From assembly GCA_905221605.1 (NCBI GenBank), contig CAJNDS010000324.1, positions 178,501-242,500 of the forward strand: DNA of 64,000 nucleotides, in the 5' to 3' direction. The DNA is from Symbiodinium natans (lineage: Eukaryota > Sar > Dinophyceae > Suessiales > Symbiodiniaceae). The translations under genes and the position numbers were made by a program. This document shows, piece by piece, positions 36,401 through 44,277 of this stretch (positions within the stretch are counted from its first letter, which is position 1; each line of letters begins with the position of its first letter). The notes beneath the pieces were generated by a model, which saw only the letters and a list, made by a program, of their open reading frames with translations, was not told the DNA's origin and ran no database searches.

Positions 36401-36692
36401 AGGGTTTAGGGTTTAGGGTTGAGGGTTTGAGGGTTTGAGGGTTTGAGGGTTGAGCCACTTCAGCCTGCCAGGGCACCAGCGCAGTTTTGATGTCAGGTCT
36501 CAGGTTGTAGGAGCTTCAGGGTTTTCGGGTGTCTCAGAGGTTCTTAGGGCCTAAGTGCTTAGGGGTTTTTTGGGTTTCGGCGTTTAGGGGCTTAGGTTGT
36601 GTAGGGGTCTAGGGTTTAGGGCTTCGGGTTTAGGGTTTAGGGATTAGGTCACCTTCCACATCCTCTACAACTGGGCAGCTGCGGAGGTCGGG
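17101..36692 (+). CDS. sthA: soluble pyridine nucleotide transhydrogenase, copy 1 (STH-1)
   Basis: FAD flavoprotein of the pyridine nucleotide-disulfide oxidoreductase superfamily, closest in motif order to bacterial SthA/UdhA, which interconverts NADH and NADPH. Recognised exons give, in order: FDLIVLGCGPAG (FAD Rossmann), RGYHVGIVEP, GAPTGAYSK, WPEIHDMV, FHIDVLVGAASFVDTK, FVIATGSKANHLP, PFDLPGVYDSD, MVVQGAGIIG-LEYANMF (NAD(P) Rossmann), DRELQ, SAVGRCGTTDGLGLE, RGKMIQVDE, IYAVGDVAGG (second FAD motif), YTVWTIPEIS, FLKLIFDSG, GKVLGVHICGSQ, ASELINFG and TFHILYNW. No CxxxxC redox disulfide is present: GAPTGA replaces it, as expected for SthA rather than lipoamide dehydrogenase or glutathione reductase. 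The assignment is strong; the exact first and last exons are open. The upstream EF-hand exons may belong to it. Confidence 0.85.
18290..18335 (+). CDS. sthA: STH-1 exon: FAD GxGPAG
   Basis: Acceptor GGCCCCAG ends at 18289. Encodes IVLGCGPAGVKAATE, the dinucleotide-binding glycine motif of FAD. GC donor. Confidence 0.85.
18601..18905 (-). repeat. two CCCTAAA arrays flanking an STH-1 micro-exon
   Basis: Arrays at 18601-18700 and 18791-18905 bracket the 42-bp exon at 18730-18771. Confidence 0.9.
18730..18771 (+). CDS. sthA: STH-1 exon: RGYHVGIVEP
   Basis: Encodes AASRGYHVGIVEPQ. The glutamate ending the second beta strand would hold the FAD ribose. GT donor. Confidence 0.8.
19078..19305 (+). 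repeat. ATTCAGGAAAC satellite, left arm
   Basis: About 12 spaced copies of GATTCAGGAAAC with CGCGATTCAGGAA variants, in the STH-1 intron 18772-19693. Confidence 0.85.
19306..19395 (+). repeat. G-rich tract between inverted satellite arms
   Basis: Runs of G up to about 14 with GGGGCTGAGG motifs; strong G-quadruplex potential. Confidence 0.85.
19400..19645 (-). repeat. GTTTCCTGAATC satellite, right arm
   Basis: Repeats of CAGTTTCC(TG)AATCCGCG, the inverse of the left arm. The two open frames here at 19375-19657 are repeat read-throughs. Confidence 0.85.
19694..19750 (+). CDS. sthA: STH-1 exon: GAPTGAYSK
   Basis: Acceptor GGCAG ends at 19693. Encodes EKPTGAPTGAYSKCIREAV at the site where disulfide oxidoreductases carry their CxxxxC pair followed by PSK. 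The SK is kept; the disulfide is not. Confidence 0.8.
20215..20318 (+). CDS. sthA: STH-1 exon: WPEIHDMV helical region
   Basis: Encodes VMAKKWTWPEIHDMVQKIVA then HAHENTMRLLHACLG, the long helix pair after the active-site region. GC donor. Confidence 0.75.
20586..20637 (+). CDS. sthA: STH-1 exon: GAASFVDTK
   Basis: Encodes FHIDVLVGAASFVDTKT, matching the SthA segment G-x-A-x-FVD. The 3' edge is uncertain; reading on gives ILGLLYFGG. Confidence 0.8.
21147..21236 (+). CDS. sthA: STH-1 exon: VIATGSKANHLP
   Basis: Acceptor CCCCAG ends at 21146, after a poly-C run. Encodes ISLAKPSGGTRTLESSAFVI then ATGSKANHLP. The ATGS motif closes the FAD domain. The best frame join to the next exon implies a GA donor. 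Confidence 0.82.
22282..22338 (+). CDS. sthA: STH-1 exon: PFDLPGVYDSD
   Basis: Encodes IPFDLPGVYDSDTVSCVAE, aligned with H-P-R-IYDSD-SI of SthA. The last residues differ from STH-2 and the donor is unclear. Confidence 0.78.
22733..22781 (+). CDS. sthA: STH-1 exon: VVQGAGIIG
   Basis: Encodes IDFIPKSMVVQGAGIIG, the GxGxxG start of the NAD(P) domain. The donor GCCCGGG is identical to that at the same junction in STH-2. Confidence 0.82.
23571..23650 (+). CDS. sthA: STH-1 exon: LEYANMFAKLGARVVVVEF
   Basis: Completes the last G of GxGxxG, then LEYANMFAKLGARVVVVEFA and AARRER. In STH-2 this stretch is split over two exons. The acidic residue ending the second strand (E of VVEF) normally helps set NAD versus NADP preference. 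Confidence 0.82.
23948..23983 (+). CDS. sthA: STH-1 micro-exon: DKMLQMLDRELQ
   Basis: Acceptor CCTCAG ends at 23947. Matches the SthA motif R-L-L-x-F-LD-x-E. GC donor followed by an exon starting GC. Confidence 0.72.
24915..24968 (+). CDS. sthA: STH-1 exon: AALLADLAANKVEILLKT
   Basis: Acceptor GGCAG ends at 24914. The helix and following strand are equivalent to AALMSELSANK plus VDLLLGTAIK in STH-2. GT donor. Confidence 0.75.
25519..25588 (+). CDS. sthA: STH-1 candidate exon
   Basis: In the frame reading TSITTVRLACVERPSLDEVA then FKG it fits the NAD-domain strands expected here, but similarity is too low to be sure. It precedes a long CT/ACTC microsatellite. Confidence 0.4.
25665..25866. 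repeat. CT microsatellite with ACTC/ACTG block
   Basis: (CT)n, then CCGT repeats, then TCACTCACTGAC repeats, then (CT)n again. The open frames across it are repeat-encoded. Confidence 0.95.
26408..26553. repeat. ATA/ATT trinucleotide microsatellite
   Basis: (TAA)n with TA runs at both ends. The poly-isoleucine frame on the minus strand is not a gene. Confidence 0.95.
26590..26657 (+). CDS. sthA: STH-1 candidate exon: KPSLIVDTTGGETSSRG
   Basis: Acceptor CACAG ends at 26589. Encodes EAGIRGKPSLIVDTTGGETS, plausible for the hairpin before the C-(L/F)L-x-A-x-GR strand. Confidence 0.5.
27070..27148 (+). CDS. sthA: STH-1 exon: LLSAVGRCGTTD
   Basis: Encodes RGSFRCECLLSAVGRCGTTD, matching DCLLYANGRTGNTD of the family. 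The GC donor splits the G codon that follows TTD. Confidence 0.82.
27963..27995 (+). CDS. sthA: STH-1 micro-exon: LGLEKIGVTI
   Basis: 33 bp. Joins as TTDG-LGLEKIGVTIG-RGKMIQVDE with GC donors on both sides; STH-2 has ENVGVKTGRGKMIQVDE at this place. Confidence 0.75.
28746..28778 (+). CDS. sthA: STH-1 exon: RGKMIQVDE
   Basis: Acceptor TTCAG ends at 28745. Corresponds to R-G-x-L-x-VN before the second FAD motif. The 3' edge is uncertain. Confidence 0.75.
29302..29377 (+). CDS. sthA: STH-1 exon: YAVGDVAGG, second FAD motif
   Basis: Encodes NQYTGVANIYAVGDVAGGNL then ATIGQ. The hallmark (I/V)YAVGD motif of the superfamily binds the FAD ribityl/pyrophosphate. GC donor, next exon starting GC. Confidence 0.88.
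30322..30384 (+). CDS. sthA: STH-1 exon: AQAVRAVRRLFGSGK
   Basis: Acceptor TCGCAG ends at 30321. Encodes AQAVRAVRRLFGSGKFTLVD plus K, the interdomain helix after the FAD motif. GT donor. Confidence 0.75.
30448..30490. repeat. poly-C tract
   Basis: About 40 C with no interruption, ahead of the STH-1 exon at 30509. Length is likely unreliable in assembly. Confidence 0.9.
30509..30583 (+). CDS. sthA: STH-1 exon: YTVWTIPEIS
   Basis: Encodes AVKPYTVWTIPEISWAGLNE then QE. Y-T-x-PE-(I/V) opens the dimerisation domain. The 5' edge is either 30509 or 30518. GC donor. Confidence 0.85.
31479..31539 (+). CDS. sthA: STH-1 exon: AEQKNLNFGVVRADYG
   Basis: Acceptor TTTGAG ends at 31478. Joins the previous exon as NEQE-AEQKNLNFGVVRADYGKT, the first dimerisation strand and loop. 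GC donor. Confidence 0.75.
31770..32018 (-). repeat. long CCCTAAA array
   Basis: About 245 bp of near-perfect units just before the micro-exon at 32066. A TTTAGGG array of similar size follows that exon at 32125-32380, so the exon sits in the middle of an inverted pair. Confidence 0.92.
32066..32098 (+). CDS. sthA: STH-1 micro-exon: PGFLKLIFDS
   Basis: 33 bp after a 250-bp CCCTAAA array. Encodes PGFLKLIFDS with split codons at both ends, the (F/L)-x-K-(I/L)-L strand. GC donor. Confidence 0.75.
32125..32380 (+). repeat. long TTTAGGG array
   Basis: Near-perfect units with TTGAGGG and TGGAGGG variants, directly downstream of the STH-1 exon at 32066-32098. Confidence 0.92.
33334..33660 (+). other. 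unrecognised coding-like insert in an STH-1 intron
   Basis: Repeat-free stretch with a plus-strand open frame (ATG at 33355) of even composition, including GWDDFKMSLAACAKCFGTFH and RIREVAIPKQFRKTF. It is far longer than the exons here and does not belong to the transhydrogenase. Could be an unspliced retrocopy or transposon fragment. No family recognised; the last part runs into repeat. Confidence 0.35.
34077..34120 (+). CDS. sthA: STH-1 exon: GKVLGVHICGSQ
   Basis: Joins as FDSG-DNGKVLGVHICGSQ. The LG-x-H motif is conserved across the dimerisation domain. GT donor. Confidence 0.82.
35232..35270 (+). CDS. sthA: STH-1 exon: ASELINFG
   Basis: Acceptor CGCAG ends at 35231. Encodes ASELINFGADAVDSG, equivalent to AAEIIHIGQ. 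Confidence 0.75.
35401..35502. mobile_element. MITE-like element, TTCTTAGTAGGG family, copy 1
   Basis: 18-bp terminal inverted repeats (TACTGGTTCTTAGTAGGG and its complement with one mismatch), 102 bp, no coding sequence. Half copies occur at 15016-15040 and 41601-41620. Confidence 0.75.
36648..36692 (+). CDS. sthA: STH-1 near-C-terminal exon: TFHILYNWAAAEVG
   Basis: Fits the place where SthA has the F-N-Y/H-P-T-x-AE segment. No stop codon is fixed; the true last exon may follow. Confidence 0.6.
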
Positions 36693-37579
36693 CCAGTCAT
36701 TCCACCTTGCCTCCCTAAACCCTAAACCCTAAACCCTAAACCCCCACCCCCCCACCCCCCCCCTGACCCTGAACCCTGAACCCTAAACCCTAAACCCTAA
36801 ACCCTACTTAAACCCTAAACCCTGGACCCTAAACCCTAAACCCTAATCCCTTTACCCTAAACCCTGACCCTAAACCCTTGCCCTTGCCGTCTGTTGGGCC
36901 CTGAGACTTGTACGCGCGAGTCGAGATACAAGGCATCTAAGCAAAGCAGCCAGTTTGATCGGCACACAGATGCCACTGTTTGTGCATGTTGCAGATTTCT
37001 CAAGCAACGATGCCTCTTGCCAGCGTCAGGAAGCCTTTGATGATACCAACCCTAAACCCTAAACCCTAACCCTAAACCCTAAAGCCTACACCCCATTGTG
37101 GAGAACAAGGGCTTGCGCGTAGCTGTATGCGGAGCTGTACGCACGACTCGTTTGTATCACTCGGGTGCTTGCGCTGCACTGCGCTGCACTGCGGAAGACC
37201 GTCGCACACATACGTACAAGGCCATTGACAAAAGGAGACAATAGCTACTTCCAGTAATGGGACACCATGGCAACACACGAACACACAGAGCCACAGAAGC
37301 CATTGTTTCCAAAAGCCAGAGCTGCGACCTTCAAGCCCTCAACACCCTTGAAGCCTTAAAGCCTTAAAGCCATCTAGCGCTGAGCAGCACACAGCCCTAA
37401 CCCTAAGACCCTCGACCTCCCTAAACCCTAGCCCCTCAACCCTAAATCCTAAGCCCTTGCATCCGAAAGGCCAAGATTCGGTTCTCCGGAGTGAAGAGCC
37501 ACGGCGCATTTGGGGTTTAGGGTTTCGGGCTCTAAGTTTTGAATGGTTCAGGGTCTGAGGCTCGAAAGGTATACGTTGC

Positions 37580-37675
37580 ACTAGCAGTCCTAAATAGGGA
37601 TGATCGTTCCCCCTAGTAAAGTCACTATAAAGCTAAGGACTGTTAGTAGAAGGTACAAGGGGGAACATCCCAATG
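37580..37675. mobile_element. foldback element, GGGATGTTCCCCCTT family
   Basis: CTAGCAGTCCT near the left and AGGACTGTTAG near the right form inverted arms; the right end carries AAGGGGGAACATCCC, the reverse complement of the 12877 copy. Confidence 0.6.
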
Positions 37676-37959
37676 TAGTATTCCAAACCCTCAACCTTCA
37701 ACCCTAAAGCCTTAACCCTCAACCCTAAACCCTAAACCTAGGGTTCTGAAGGTCTTGGGTTCTAAGGGCTTCGGGGCTGTAGGGCAGGGTCTTGTGTGCC
37801 CAGGGCTTGTATCGCATGCTGTTTCAGAGGGTTTCGCTGTGCGCAAGGGCCTTCGGTGTTTGGGAGCGTGTGGCTTAAGGATTTCGCCTTGCCTCAAGGC
37901 ATGCAAGGCCTGCACCACTTGCTCTACGAAGGTTTCAATGCCAAAGAAGGCAGGCCCAG

Positions 37960-38073
37960 ATAGGGGGGTTTCCGAAAATAGGGGTACCCTTTTCGGGGCT
38001 CCTTTAAGCCGGATGGGTGTGGTGTCTTGGGTTATATAAGGCTGTAAGGGGTACCCCCTATTATCGGAAGTCC
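37960..38073. mobile_element. MITE-like foldback element
   Basis: Arms GGTTTCCGAAAATAGGGGTACC (37967-37988) and GGGGTACCCCCTATTATCGG.. (38048-38073) are inverted copies with small differences. Confidence 0.65.
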
Positions 38074-38074
38074 A

Positions 38075-38460
38075 CATATTCAGCAATTTGTCGATCGGGC
38101 TCTTTCTCTTCGATCTGATCTTGACGCGAGCGCCTGTGGTGGTCGTGATCGCGGGACTCAAGGCCGTCTTGCGCGAGAGTGGCTGGTTAGGGGCATTCGT
38201 GCGCTCCTATGACTCTTCCTCGTCATCAAGCATGGATTGGGAGCAAGGCTCCTCACATTTCAATATCAGCTCGCTCGAGGCTGAGAGCCCCCTTGCAGTT
38301 GCTACGTTCCTTGATCTGCTCCTTCTCCTTTCTGATATGCGTGTGCGACGCTCTTGGCTATCGCTATCTTGCTCCTCATCCCAACACATCCTTAAGCCCC
38401 AGCGCCCTGAAGCAGTACTACCATCAGCCTCAAACTTCCACCCCTGAGCATCCTTCAGCT
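38075..38460. other. unrecognised unique segment, open on both strands
   Basis: Nearly free of telomere repeats. The minus strand reads a charged RS-like stretch (QERRTRISERRRSRSRNVAT) ending DDEEES-stop at 38207; another minus frame (37712-38161) reads ARVKIRSKRKSPIDKLLNMW; the plus strand is also open. It could be a decayed insert or reverse-oriented gene fragment beside a foldback element. No homologue recognised. Confidence 0.25.
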
Positions 38461-40232
38461 TAAGCCCTAGATGCCCTACACCCCCCAAGCACCCCCTTGC
38501 CGTTAAACCCCGAAAGCCTCAACCGTAAGTCCCTAAGCCCGCCAGCCCAAACATGAACCCTACACCGCAAGCCCCCTAAACCCCAAACACTGTGACCCTA
38601 CAACCCCTGTAACCCTAAACCCCACCCAAACCCTAAACCCTCAACCCTGAAACTTAACTCCGAAGCCCTAAACCCCCCTAAACCCCCCTAAACCCCCCTA
38701 AACCCCCCTAAACCCCCCTAAACCCCCCTAAACCCTCTAAACCACCTAAGCCTCTCAGCCCCTAAACCCCTAAACCCCTAAACCCCTAAACCCCCAAACC
38801 CCTAAACCCCTAAACCCTAAGCCCATAAACCTCTCAAACCCTAAACCCTAAACCCTAAACCCTAAACCCTAAACCCTAAACCCTAAACCCTAAACCCTAA
38901 ACCCTAAACCCGCAAACCTCTCAACCCCTAAATCCTAAACCCTAAACCCTAAACCCTCAACCCTAAACCCCTAAACCTCTCAAACCCTAAACCCTAAACC
39001 CTAAACCCTAAACCCTAAACCCTATCAACCCTAAACATCCCTAAACCCTATAATCCCTAAACATCCCTAAACCACTAATACCCTCGAGACCAAGGAGCCT
39101 CTCGGGCGCGGCTTCCTGGGGCCGCCTCCGGAGGCTTCTTCTGGGGGTTTGGGGTTTGGGGTTGCGGCTTGTCCCTAAACCTAAACCCCTAAACCCCTAA
39201 ACCCCTAAACCCCTAAGCCCCTACACCCCTAAACCCCTAAACCCCTAAACATTACACGTAGTTACAACCCGAATAAGTCCGTCGGCCAATGCCAAAACTT
39301 CGCCCCGTGCCGGCGTCCGGGGCGGCCCGGCACCACCCGTATCCGGGTGCTTGGAAGCTGATCACTCTCCTTTAAGAACCACTGCGTTCTTGTGATTAAA
39401 TGAAGTTAAGCATAAGATATTTTCTATTGTTATGTGATCCAAAAGGTGGGTGGGTAGATATTCGATAACAGAGTAATTAATGAGATTGACTAGTGAATGC
39501 TTGGACTTGAGATGCTGAACCCGAAATCCTAAACTGTAAAGGGTAACTTGGCCCCTTCGTGGCACGCTTGTTAAGCGTCACGTCTTGTCGTTTGGGGGGG
39601 GGGGGGTTTTGGCTTTGGAGTTCCGAGGTTCGAGGGTTTAAAGGCTTGTAAGGAAATTTAGGAGCTAAGGGTTTCGAGAGTGTTTCAGGATGTAGCTTTT
39701 GGTTCCCAATTCCTTCGTGGATTCTAGGGGTTTGTGGGTTAAGGGCAGTAGCACCGGAGCTTTGGGGATTTAGGTCTCGCGAGGGTGTAGCAAACAAAGC
39801 ATAAAACTAGGGTACTTAATCGGGGAGCCCTTATATATCCTTGATATACCCGCCAATGCGACCATACATCAGAAGCTTTTGAAGAAACGTAAGGGACCAT
39901 ATTCGGGGACCATGCCATTACTACCCGTGGATTTACCTTCAAGCGGGCCGTTCTCGAAATCGGGGACTCTTTTTGGGCTCTTGTGATAGTGCGGAGCCTT
40001 GTGATTTTAGGGTTCAGGAGCCCAAGAAGTGGACCCAAATTTAGGGAGTTTGCCGCACGGTAAACCCTAAACCCTAAACCCTAAACCCTAAACCCTCAAC
40101 CCTCAACCCTCAACCCTCAACCCTAAACCCTAAACCCTAAACCCTAAACCCCAAACCCTAAACCCTGAACCCTAAAACCTAAACCCCAAACCCTAAACCC
40201 AAAACCCCAAGCCCTAAACCCTAAACCGGCCC

Positions 40233-40409
40233 TAAACCCTAAACCCTAAACCCTAAACCCTAAACCCTAAACCCTAAACCCTAAACCCTAAACCCTAAAC
40301 CCTAAACCCTAAACCCTAAACCCTAAACCCTAAACCCTAAACCCTAAACCCTAAACCCTAAACCCTAAACCCTAAACCCTAAACCCTAAACCCTAAACCC
40401 TAAACCCTA
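40233..40409 (-). repeat. CCCTAAA array before EF-2
   Basis: About 25 perfect units ending a few bases before the putative EF-2 start codon at 40416. Confidence 0.92.
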
Positions 40410-40415
40410 TATGGA

Positions 40416-40490
40416 ATGAGTGAGAGGTCTATCATCCGCAGCTTGGAGCGCGCGGAGTCCGAGCTCAGCTTCGAGGTCCAGCTGCCTTCC
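40416..40490 (+). CDS. EF-2 exon 1 with start codon
   Basis: ATG at 40416, right after a 170-bp CCCTAAA array. Encodes a charged N-terminal helix, MSERSIIRSLERAESELSFE. A GT donor at 40491 joins in frame to the next exon. Confidence 0.55.
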
Positions 40491-42559
40491 GTGTGCAGAC
40501 TTCGGGTTCAGTGAGTCTGGTCTAGGGTTTAGGGTTTAGGGTTTAGGGTTTAGGGTTTAGGGTTTAGGGTTTAGGGTTTAGGGTTTAGGGTTTAGGGTTT
40601 AGGGTTTAGGGTTTAGGCGATCATTGGTAAGAGGTGTGAGAATGTGTCATTGAGAAGAGTCTTCAGACGCTCCAAAGCCAAAACTTCACAATCAGAGCTC
40701 CCAACCATATAACTTCCTAAAGCCCCAAACCCCAAACCCTGGACCCAACCCCCCTAAATCAAAAACAGAACCCTAAACCCTAGACCCCAAACAAACCCCT
40801 AAACCTAAACCCTGAACCCTAAACCCTAATTCCTAAACCCACTTTCCCCCAAACACCAGGAGGCGGTGTGCTCAGCCTTCCGTACCTTCGACTCGGATGG
40901 CTCCGGCTTCCTCACATCTGAGCAGCTGCAGGATGGGTGCTGGGGGGGGGCTTCAGGGGTTTTAGGGTTTTGGGCGTTTCAGGGTTTAGGGGTTCAAGGT
41001 TTGGGTTTTTTTGGGGTTTTTGGGGGGTTCCAGGGGGTTTTTGGGTTTCAGAAGGTGTTAGGGTGTTCGGGTATTAGGGTTTAGGGGGTTCAGGGTTTTA
41101 GGGTTTTAGGGCTGGGATGTTCAGAGATCTGCAGCAAGCCCACAGAAATTCCCAAAGCAAACCCAGCGCAGGTCGGCACCTAGGCTCTGGAGGGCTTGTT
41201 GGGGCTTTGAGGTTAACCCTAAACCCTAAACCCTAAACCCTAAACCCTGAACCCTAAACCCTAAACCCTAAACCCTAAACCCTAAACCCTAAACCCTAAA
41301 CCCCAAAGGCTGCCATGTCCAGCCTGGGCCTCGACCTCGACAAGGTGGCGGTGGAGGAGATGATCAATGAGGTGGGTCTGCTGGCTTAGGAATGGGTTTA
41401 GGGTTTAGGGTTTAGGGTTTAGGGTTTAGGGTTTAGGGTTTAGGGTTTGGGGTTTGGGGTTTAGGGTTTAGGGTTTAGGGTTTAGGGTTTAGGGTTTAGG
41501 GTTTAGGGTGTGGGGTGTGGGGTGTGGGGTGTAGGGTTTAGGGTTTAGGGTTTAGGGCTTAGGGTTTAGGGTTTAGGGTTTAGGGTTTAGGGTTCCCGCA
41601 TTCCTACTAAGAGCCAGGAGGTTTGTAGGGTTTAAGGGCTTAGGGGTCTGGGGGGGGGCAGGGAAAGGTGGGAAAGGAAGCCTGGGGCGTTCGCAGCGAG
41701 GGGGTGTGGGGGCGGGGGTGGGGGCGGGGATGGGGGGTAAGAGGGAAGAGGGGGAAGAGGGGGAAGAGGGGGAAGAGGAGGAAGAAGGGGGAAGAAGGAA
41801 GAGGGAACAAAGAGTGGTTGCATCCAACAGGAAGAGGGAAGCGGGAACAGTGGGAAGAGGGAACAGAGGGAAGAGAAAGGAGAGGGAGGCGGGAAGAGGG
41901 ACCGTTGACGGACAGGCGGAGCAGAATGGCGATGGCGTGATCGACTACATGGACCCGTGTTGGGCTGTGCGGTCTTCGGTTTTTAAAGGGTTTTGGGTCC
42001 TTAGAGCTTTAGGATTCTAGGGTTTCAGGGTTTTAGGGTTTACGGTTTCTGGGTAGCTTGGATCAGAAGCAAGAGTGACTTCGAAAAAGTTCAGGGTCGT
42101 TAGGGCTTTAGTGTGCTATTGGCCTTCAGGGATTAGAGGGGTTTAGAGTTCTTAAGCTCATCTGCTCTTCTAGCAGGCTTAACTTGGACGGAATTCTCCC
42201 TAACACTCTAGGGTGGTGGTGGTGGTGGTGGTGCAAGGGGCGAGTTCGGTGTTATGCCGGCAAGAGAGTCAGGGAGACTTTTTTCATGTTTAACAAAACC
42301 CCCAAACCCCCCTGAACCCTGAACCCTGAACCCTGAACCCTGAACCCTGGACCCTGAACCCTGAACCCTGAACCCTGAAACCCTAAACCCTAAACCCTAG
42401 ACCCTACACCCGAAACCCCTGCCAAACCCTAAACCCTAAACCCTAAACCCTAAACCCTGAACCCTGAATCCTGAACCCTAAACCCTAAACCCCAAACCCC
42501 AAACCCCAAACCCTAAACCCTAAACCAGGAGTTTCTGGCTGCCTGTCTCTCGGCCCACA
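40416..42559 (+). CDS. EF-hand protein exons EF-2, possibly the 5' part of STH-2
   Basis: Exons 40416-40490 (ATG, MSERSIIRSLERAESELSFE), 40860-40931, 41309-41371, 41916-41951 and 42529-42559. They encode EAVCSAFRTFDSDGSGFLTS-EQLQ, AAMSSLGLDLDKVAVEEMIN-E, AEQNGDGVIDYM and EFLAACLSAH, the layout of a calmodulin/CDPK-type EF-hand pair. Loop 1 is D-S-D-G-S-G-F-L-T-S-E-Q (position 12 is Q, not E). Loop 2 is E-Q-N-G-D-G-V-I-D-Y-M-E (position 1 is E), so one or both may bind calcium weakly. A further exon at 42975-43030 may open the next hand (ATIRQVFGDSE). It precedes STH-2 just as EF-1 precedes STH-1. Confidence 0.72.
40525..40617 (+). repeat. TTTAGGG array
   Basis: Perfect units starting 35 bp after EF-2 exon 1; inverted relative to 40233-40409. 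Confidence 0.9.
40860..40931 (+). CDS. EF-2 exon 2: calcium loop 1
   Basis: Acceptor CACCAG ends at 40859. AFRTFDSDGSGFLTSEQLQ is a textbook first EF-hand. The intron starts GA. Confidence 0.82.
41309..41371 (+). CDS. EF-2 exon 3
   Basis: AAMSSLGLDLDKVAVEEMIN plus E, the linker and entering helix of hand 2 (the family L-G pattern). GT donor. Confidence 0.78.
41396..41595 (+). repeat. TTTAGGG array with a local TGTGGGG block
   Basis: Units run from the donor side of the intron after 41371; four TGTGGGG variants sit together at about 41506-41535. Confidence 0.9.
41916..41951 (+). CDS. EF-2 micro-exon 4: calcium loop 2
   Basis: 36 bp encoding AEQNGDGVIDYM, joined to EFLAACLSAH. The intron starts GA. 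The exon lies after a purine-rich GGGAAGA tract. Confidence 0.78.
42529..42559 (+). CDS. EF-2 micro-exon 5: EFLAACLSAH
   Basis: Acceptor AACCAG ends at 42528. Gives the -E-F- after loop 2 (DYM-EFLAACL), as in CDPK hands. GC donor. Confidence 0.72.
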
Positions 42560-42974
42560 GCTTCTGGGGGTCCTCGGTTGTGCCTGTTCAGGGTTTGGGG
42601 TTTGAGTGGTTTAGGGTTTAGACCTTAAACCCTAAACCCTAAACCCTAAACCTTAAACCCTAAACCCTAAACCCTAAACCCTAAAAACCCTAAACCCTAA
42701 ACCCTAAACTCTAAACCCATAGAAGTTTTGGGGTGTTTTACGTCCCCTTGCTGATTTGCCTAGGTGTTCGCGGGACGTGCGCGTTTCCCTGACCCAAACA
42801 CGTAGGAACTCCTGGGGCTGTGGTTGAGGCTTAGCCCTGCTTGGACTGTTATGTGGGTTCAGGGTTCAGGGTTTAGGGTTCAGGGTTCAGGGTTTAGGGT
42901 TTAGGGTTTAGGGTTTGGGATTTGGGATGATTAGGGCTGAGGGACGAAGCTGAACTGGGGTGGATTTCTCGCAG

Positions 42975-43030
42975 AACTCCCTTTGCAACGCACGATTGCG
43001 CCACCATCCGCCAAGTTTTTGGAGACTCTG
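42975..43030 (+). CDS. EF-2 candidate exon
   Basis: Acceptor CTCGCAG ends at 42974. One frame reads HDCATIRQVFGDSE, resembling the start of a third EF-hand. Weak; the frame link is not established. Confidence 0.3.
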
Positions 43031-44277
43031 AACCCTAAACCCTGAACCCTGCCACGGCCAGGGGATACGCGTGGTTTGGGGCTTTTATTTTCTTTTAGAA
43101 TCTGGTTGACCTTGTAGATGAAGAGTTGGATGCTGTTTTGCTGCGGAGAAGTTGGCTGAAGGCAACTTGCCCGAAGCAACTGCGTGCCTGTTTCCGCTGA
43201 AAGATGGTTGGCCCCGAAAGCAAGCCAGCTTCTCTAGTTATAACAAAATGGTTTTCTTGTGTTTTGCAAGCCTGGTTGACCTACTTAAAACCTTTGTCTT
43301 TCGAACTATTCGGTTCAATTTGCCATGGCCCCGGAACCACAAAGCCTTGCGAGATGTTTCGGGGACAAGTGAACATTCTGATGCGAGAAGCACCCCGAAG
43401 CCTCAAAACCCAATACCCCGGGACCATGAGCTCAGAACCCTGTAAGCCCCAAGCCCTGTAGACCCTTAAGGCTGTCGACGCACGCACGCGCGCGCGCGCG
43501 CACGGCACTGAGGTAAAGTCCCCGACAACCACCCGTCGGCCCAGAGGATGAGCAGCAAGATCAAGGCAGGGAGCGCTGTTGGTGTTTTGGGGTTTAGGGT
43601 ACAAGGTTTTGGGGTTTAGGGTCTTTAGGGTTTAGAGGATCAAGGCAGGGAGCGCTCTTGGGGTCTTGGGGGTTTGGGTGTCTGGGCTTTTGGGGTTTGG
43701 GGTTTAGGGCCTTTACGGTTGGGGTTTGGGGTTTTAGGGTTTAATTCGGGTTTGGGGTTTCGGGTTTGGGGTTTAGGGTTTTTGAGGGACTCAGGGGCTT
43801 TGAGTGTGTTAGGGTTAAGGGCTTTTAGGTTCTTACGAGGGCTTCTCGTGTCTTCAAGTGGGAAGCCTCAGCCCGCAAGGCTAAACATGAAATCCTAACC
43901 CTAAGCCGGCCTCTGCGTCTCGGGTTTCGGGCGTTCGGGGTGTTTAGGGGGTCTAGGGTGTCGAGGGTGTCCAGAGAGTTTAGGGTGTTTAGGGTGTTGA
44001 GGGTGTTGAGGGTGGGTTAGGGTGTTGAGAGTGTTGAGGGTGTTGAGGGTGTTGAGGGTGTTGAGGGTGGGTTAGGTTGTTGAGAGTGCTGAGGGTCTTG
44101 GGGCCCCAAAAAAATCCATGCCACCTTAGGTCAGGCCTTAGGGTTGAGGGGCTCCGGTTTGATGTCTTGGGTTCAGGGTGTAGGGGGAATCAACCTCAAC
44201 GTCCCATATAAACATTTCCCCCCCCCCCCCCCCCAGCCCCCCAAAAGGCCCATTAAGGCGCTCAACACCTCAAGCCC

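Larger units (their letters stand above)
36693..40415. other. spacer between STH-1 and EF-2
   Basis: 3.7 kb without a confident gene. It holds CCCTAAA blocks (36714-36880, 38630-39080, 40058-40408), foldback elements at 37580-37675 and 37960-38073, an unrecognised unique stretch at 38075-38460 and an AT-rich unique stretch at 39250-39540. It separates the two EF/STH blocks. Confidence 0.55.

Noticed and set aside
41573-42020. Glu/Gly/Arg-rich and Pro/Ser-rich open frames
   Set aside because: Read-through of a GGGAAGA purine tract; only the 36-bp EF-2 exon at 41916 is supported.
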